Source: Eutreptiella sp. 'Long Island Sound 2002'
Taxonomy: Eukaryota > Euglenozoa > Euglenophyceae > Eutreptiales > Eutreptiaceae
Direction: 5' to 3'
Length of the DNA stretch: 64,000 bases
NCBI GenBank assembly: GCA_964036045.1
Contig: OZ038400.1
Coordinates: 16,675,079 to 16,739,078, forward strand
Shown here one piece after another: positions 60,409-64,000 of the stretch. The notes beneath the pieces were generated by a model, which was not told where the DNA came from, did no database searches, and saw only the letters and a list, made by a program, of their open reading frames with translations. Position 1 is the first letter of the stretch, and each line of letters opens with the position of its first letter. A program made the position numbers and the translations under genes.

Positions 60409-60557
60409 GACTCCCCTGTCCCAGTCGGGGGAACACTGCCAGCCCCAGGTTGCTGACTGCCCCGCAAGGTTCACCCGCTACACTTACCCGTACTACTCAC
60501 GGTCGAACACTTCTCTTTGTTGGCTCATCAGCAGTTTTGACTTCTCTACTGTGCTCG

Positions 60558-60968
60558 TCATCCTCACTGGCCTTGAATATGACTTTTGTGATACCTTACC
60601 TCTTGTTACCACGCCTCCTGTCGCCCGGAGGCTGCACTGCAGGGCTTTGACCCCCTCACTGGCCGTGACACTGTATGTGACACTTGTGATACCTTACCTT
60701 TCGTCACCGTGCCTCCTGTCGCGCGGAGGCTGCAGTTCTGGGCTTTGACACCCCCTCAGGCAGTCACTCTGACCGTGACACCTCTGATACCGTGCCTCTC
60801 GTTACCTTGCCTCCTGTCGCCCGGAGGCTGCAGTTCAGGGCTTTGACACCCTCACTGGCCTTGACACTGAGTGTGACATCTGTGATACCTTACCTCTCAA
60901 TACCGTGCCTCCTGTCGCCCGGAGGCTTCAGTTCAGCGCTCTAACACCCTCACTGGCTGTGTCACAGC
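60558..60968. repeat. 98-bp minisatellite, ~4.2 copies
   Basis: GCCTCCTGTCG starts at 60613, 60711, 60809 and 60907, exactly 98 bp apart. Each unit has CCTCC...GGAGG as a short inverted pair, then a GGCTTTGAC-like segment, CTCACTGGC, and a TGTGATACCTTACC-like segment. Copies differ at perhaps 10-15% of positions, so the family is much older or less homogenised than the satellite. Confidence 0.85.
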
Positions 60969-61296
60969 AAGACATTGGTTTTTCTCATTGCCCTTCCCTA
61001 CCATAGCATCACAACCATACACCTTTACCTTCATGTCCCTGCACGGCACAGTTCTGGTCATACGCCGCAGTCCCACATGCCTTAGGTTCAATCATGAGTC
61101 TGCTGCAGCTGGCAACAACCTGCGTGTCGCACCTTGCAGCCTCCCGCACCGGGAGACCACGGGCCAGACATCCTCTTCCATCTAGATCCTCAGCAAGACT
61201 TAAGGCATAGAGATGGCCCGGCTCCGGCAGTGTCTGCACGGGCATGAACAGTACCACTGTTGGGAAAATTTCGCCTGGGAAACTGTAAATACCTAT
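60969..61296. other. Intergenic, nothing recognised
   Basis: Ordinary-complexity sequence without a convincing exon on either strand. Confidence 0.5.
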
Positions 61297-61326
61297 CGAT
61301 CAGGCGCGATCAGGCACGATCAGGCG
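61297..61326. repeat. Three 10-bp tandem repeats
   Basis: CGATCAGGCG, CGATCAGGCA and CGATCAGGCG follow one another directly, and a 10-A run comes shortly after. Confidence 0.85.
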
Positions 61327-61370
61327 CCGAAATAAAAATACTCAAACAAACACCAAAAAAAAAATATCTG

Positions 61371-61608
61371 ACTGACGGATATTTAAACATACACTGTTAC
61401 GGCCGTAGTGAAAAGCCACAGGGGGCGCTGACCCTCCTGGTGTTAGCGATGGCACCCTCGGCCACCGCCGCTGCTCACAGCAGGGTCCACGCCTGGAGCG
61501 GCAGGACCTAGGTGCCCCTCCTCCTGGGCCGCAAACTATTCTTCATACTGACGGATATGTATACATACACTGTCACGGCAGAAATGAAAACTTACACAGG
61601 GTCCGCTG
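61371..61608. repeat. Diverged ~60-bp direct repeat pair
   Basis: ACTGACGGATAT, then ACATACACTGT and ACGGC, a TGAAAA segment and CACAGGG occur at 61371-61430 and again at 61547-61608 in the same order and spacing. The copies are 176 bp apart. Confidence 0.75.
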
Positions 61609-61859
61609 CTTCTCCCGCCCTCGTTCAGCGGGGTGGCGCTGGGACCAGGTCTGGGGAGAAGGGGGGATGTACTCCTTGTTCACGGCAGCCCGCTCCGCCG
61701 CGTTGAACTCCACGTCGCTCTCCGGGACATCCGTGTCCCCCGCATTTCTCTCCTCTGTCACGACGCTGCCGGAATTGGTGAAGGCGTCCGCATCTGACCC
61801 CACAGCCAGCATGGCCGCTGAAGGCGAGCACTGCCGACGCGCGCAGCACACTGGAGGTC

Positions 61860-62183
61860 TCAGCGACGCAAGCGTTGTCGATCTACTTCACGACGCCAGC
61901 CACGTCCCCCGTCACGGCCTCCACGCGGCTCCCACTCATCCCATCGTCGCGCCCCTTTGCCTTTCGGACCTTCAGTGTCTCGACGCACGGCTCCACGATC
62001 TACAACCCCGCGCCATTCTCGAGTCGGTTGCCTGCCTCCACCACGTGCACGGTCACTAGCACGATCACGCCCTGGGTACAGTGAGGGGCTGCTACGCTCT
62101 CTACGCTCAGGGACAGCACCTCGCCGCTTATGCACAACGACGGAACGACTCAATCGACAACACATGTGGGCGACCTCTGCCTG
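61860..62183 (-). other. Open extension of the retroelement frame past TAG
   Basis: After the TAG at 62184 the same frame stays open for 107 codons to TGA (61862-61860). The reading is rich in R, G and E and contains no motif I know. It is GC-rich, so lack of stops is weak evidence for coding. It is probably the element's 3' untranslated or degraded region. Confidence 0.3.
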
Positions 62184-64000
62184 CTACAGCACGCCGCTCC
62201 CTGCGGGCAACCATACCCTCATCAGGAAGTCTGTTGCCGCCCGGTCAAAGGTTCTGCGATGCAGCTTCTTGGCGCCGGCCTGGTTGTCCATCCATCTGTA
62301 CAGGGGCACGCGTTTCCTCGGCCTAACACATGCTCGGATGACAGCCACGGTGGCTTCGTGCAGGATCGTGGCCTCCATCAGCGTAGTGGAGGCCGCAGTG
62401 GCCCGTATCCATGCGCTGGTGCGCCACAGCTCTGTCCCGTGCACATCCCCCACCACTACACCAAACCCCCAGACCTGCTGCAGCCCGTCGGTGCTGACAT
62501 CTCCAACAATGACGAGCCCCTCATCTGGCACTGCTCCCAGCGGGCACTGCCATTTATCTGCATCCTCCGCCCGCTGCACGATCGGCTGCCATTCCACTTG
62601 ATGCATCCAGTTGGCCAGCATGCCATAGTCTGAGGACGGGCTGGTGGCCGCATGCCCTGCACTCTGACGGTCCCCCCTCCGGGCCGCTTCTGCTTCCCAG
62701 TGGGCAAGCAGTTCATGCTGCACCGCCGCTCTGGTGTTGGGATGAACAGAGTTCCCAGCACTGTACAGCGCACTCACTGCCCGCACCCAAAGGCATGTAG
62801 CTGGGTGAGGTGCTCCTACGCCATGCACGCCACAATAAATGAACGCCCATGGTGTTCTCCAGGGCAACCGAAGCGCACCTCGCACAATGTTGGCCACTGC
62901 CGTGACAGTGCAGGCCACTGACATGTTCTTGGCCTCCCCACGCAGGCTGTCTGCGGGCCATTTGACCAGCTTCCGATGAATCCATGCATTGATGACCACT
63001 CCGCGTATAACTATGTTGAGGATCTTCACCACCGGCGTGTGTGTCATTAGCCTCCTGCGAACCTGCTTGGCTGTCACACGCATCTTCGCTGTGTCCCGAT
63101 GCGCCGCTGAGAAGGGATTGACATCCCCCCCCAGCAACTTGACGTATTCCGCCCTCCGCGCACTGCGCACTACCTCGCCATCCACCTGAATCTCAGTGTA
63201 TTGCACCCGATGGCCCGGCTGAAAGTGCAGCATACCAAATTTGTCCGCGTTGTTGCGCAGGTTCAACCACCTTCCCAATCGCACTGCACCCTCTGCTTCC
63301 TTCTGCATCGTCTCAGGGTTGCTCGCCATCATCACTGTGTCATCCACTATCGCCTGTGGGCCCTGGGATCGAACCCCGTCTCTTGTCCATATGGGCACTC
63401 CCGTGGTCGATCTTGGAAACCATACTGCAAGGAGGAGGGTGAACCATATGTAAAATATGGGGTCCATCCCCCCCCCCTACACTGCCCCACCGGCTATCCG
63501 GTACCCCGGCGAAAGGCCGTACACCGTGACGACGAACACTTGCAAAGCCTGGAGCAGATACAGGGCCTCCTGCCAAGCCCACCGCATGAGGGGCTCACTC
63601 TCCACGAGGCTACTCATGCCCGTTCTGTGCAGCTGACCATACGCATTCGTTTGGTCGAGCAGCAAGATGACCAACTGCTTGTGCCGCAGCACATGCTGCA
63701 AGGCGACAGTGTATACCAGTCGCCTGAGATGGTTACTGTCTCCACCTTTGACCCTAGCAAACTGGAAATGCCCCAGGGTAGCACTTTCGATCCTCCGACC
63801 TACGGGGCCCCAGTGGCCTTTCTGTTTGAAGCGTAGCGGTCCTGTTTCCATCAGAACTGGCCTACTGATCACGTTGAAGTCCAGCCCGACTTTCCCTGGT
63901 TTTTTATGTGGCGTGTGCACCGCTTGCAGGGTCTCCGGGGGCAGCTCTGCGTAGGGCGCGTTCAGCATGGCGCGCATGTGCTGGATCCCTCGTAGCCCCA
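62184..64000 (-). pseudogene. Non-LTR retroelement RT + RNase H, in-frame TAG
   Basis: The frame enters from beyond the window edge and runs leftward. RT motifs appear in order: LLLDQTNAYGQL (motif A, ~63671-63636), then a stop where motif B should begin, GGGMDPIFYIW, VDDTVMMA (motif C, ~63347-63324), LNLRNNADKFGML (motif D) and VDGEVV...YVKLLGGDV (motif E). LPWRTPWAF lies in the thumb/connection. RNase H follows: GDVSTDG, LMEATILHEA and WMDNQAGA supply three acidic residues; I do not see the fourth. TAG at 63479-63477 splits the frame after GGAV, just before a 10-G run, and both sides are in the same frame. A second TAG (62186-62184) closes it. The order RT then RNase H and the motif spacing are those of LINE-type elements. 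The 5' part with the endonuclease would lie off the window. Plus-strand frames here are shadows. Confidence 0.8.

Noticed and set aside
59892-60474. Poly-H, poly-P, poly-T and poly-V proteins
   Set aside because: They are different frames of the GGT/GGC tract.
61667-62633. Plus-strand frames of 130-214 codons opposite the retroelement
   Set aside because: They are antisense to the recognised RNase H coding strand and carry no motif.
63465-63480. Frameshift at the 10-G run in the reverse transcriptase
   Set aside because: The two halves are in the same frame (their first ATGs are 510 bases apart, a multiple of three), so the break is a nonsense codon and not an indel.

Overview
The window reads as eukaryotic chromosomal DNA. 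The evidence is GT-AG introns with matching phases, a TATA-like promoter, long microsatellites, a reverse-transcriptase/RNase H element of non-LTR type, and a very large satellite array. There is no operon structure, no Shine-Dalgarno-led gene, and no rRNA or complete tRNA. The species cannot be named from the sequence. The split discoidin-like gene and the retroelement would suit a microbial alga or protist or an invertebrate. The GC3-rich exon and long TG tracts would also suit some animals.

Positions 1-51394 (80% of the window) are one head-to-tail satellite array with a 403-bp unit. I count about 127 full units plus partial ones at both ends, and the left end runs off the window. Length variants of 404 and 407 bp occur. 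Diagnostic substitutions show higher-order repeats that change along the array: 806-bp dimers and 1209-bp trimers on the left, a 5-mer/6-mer at 20-24.6 kb, dimers at 27.8-31 kb, a 2834-bp 7-mer at 31-36.7 kb, a 1617-bp 4-mer at 37.9-41 kb, a 1214-bp 3-mer at 42.8-45 kb and 814-bp dimers at 46-50 kb. The last units decay before a sharp junction at 51394/51395. Each unit holds a perfect 9-bp stem-loop and a T6 tract. Its 85-codon open frame has no ATG, and I do not regard it as a gene.

Positions 51395-54750 are the flank with the best gene. It is a plus-strand split gene (exons 52244-52493, 52576-52807, 53024-53198, 54270-54424 and a tentative 54650-54728). All intron phases match, and the product contains a discoidin (F5/8 type C)-like galactose-binding fold. 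A TATA-like box lies upstream. The third intron holds homopolymer and purine tracts and a tRNA-like B box.

Positions 54750-61860 are repeat-rich: a 310-bp TG tract, CG/TG, GGT and TCATCG tracts, a dispersed repeat bounded by TG tracts (55.2 and 59.5 kb), a ~400-bp duplication (56.7 and 57.9 kb), a 98-bp minisatellite (60.6 kb), and a convincing proline-rich exon with 93% GC3 (58954-59247). The donor GT of that exon is the first GT of a TG microsatellite.

Positions 61860-64000 (minus strand) carry a partial non-LTR retroelement: RT motifs A-E followed by RNase H. It is interrupted by an in-frame TAG exactly where motif B normally has glutamine. The satellite, the gene and the retroelement show no sign of working together as one system.
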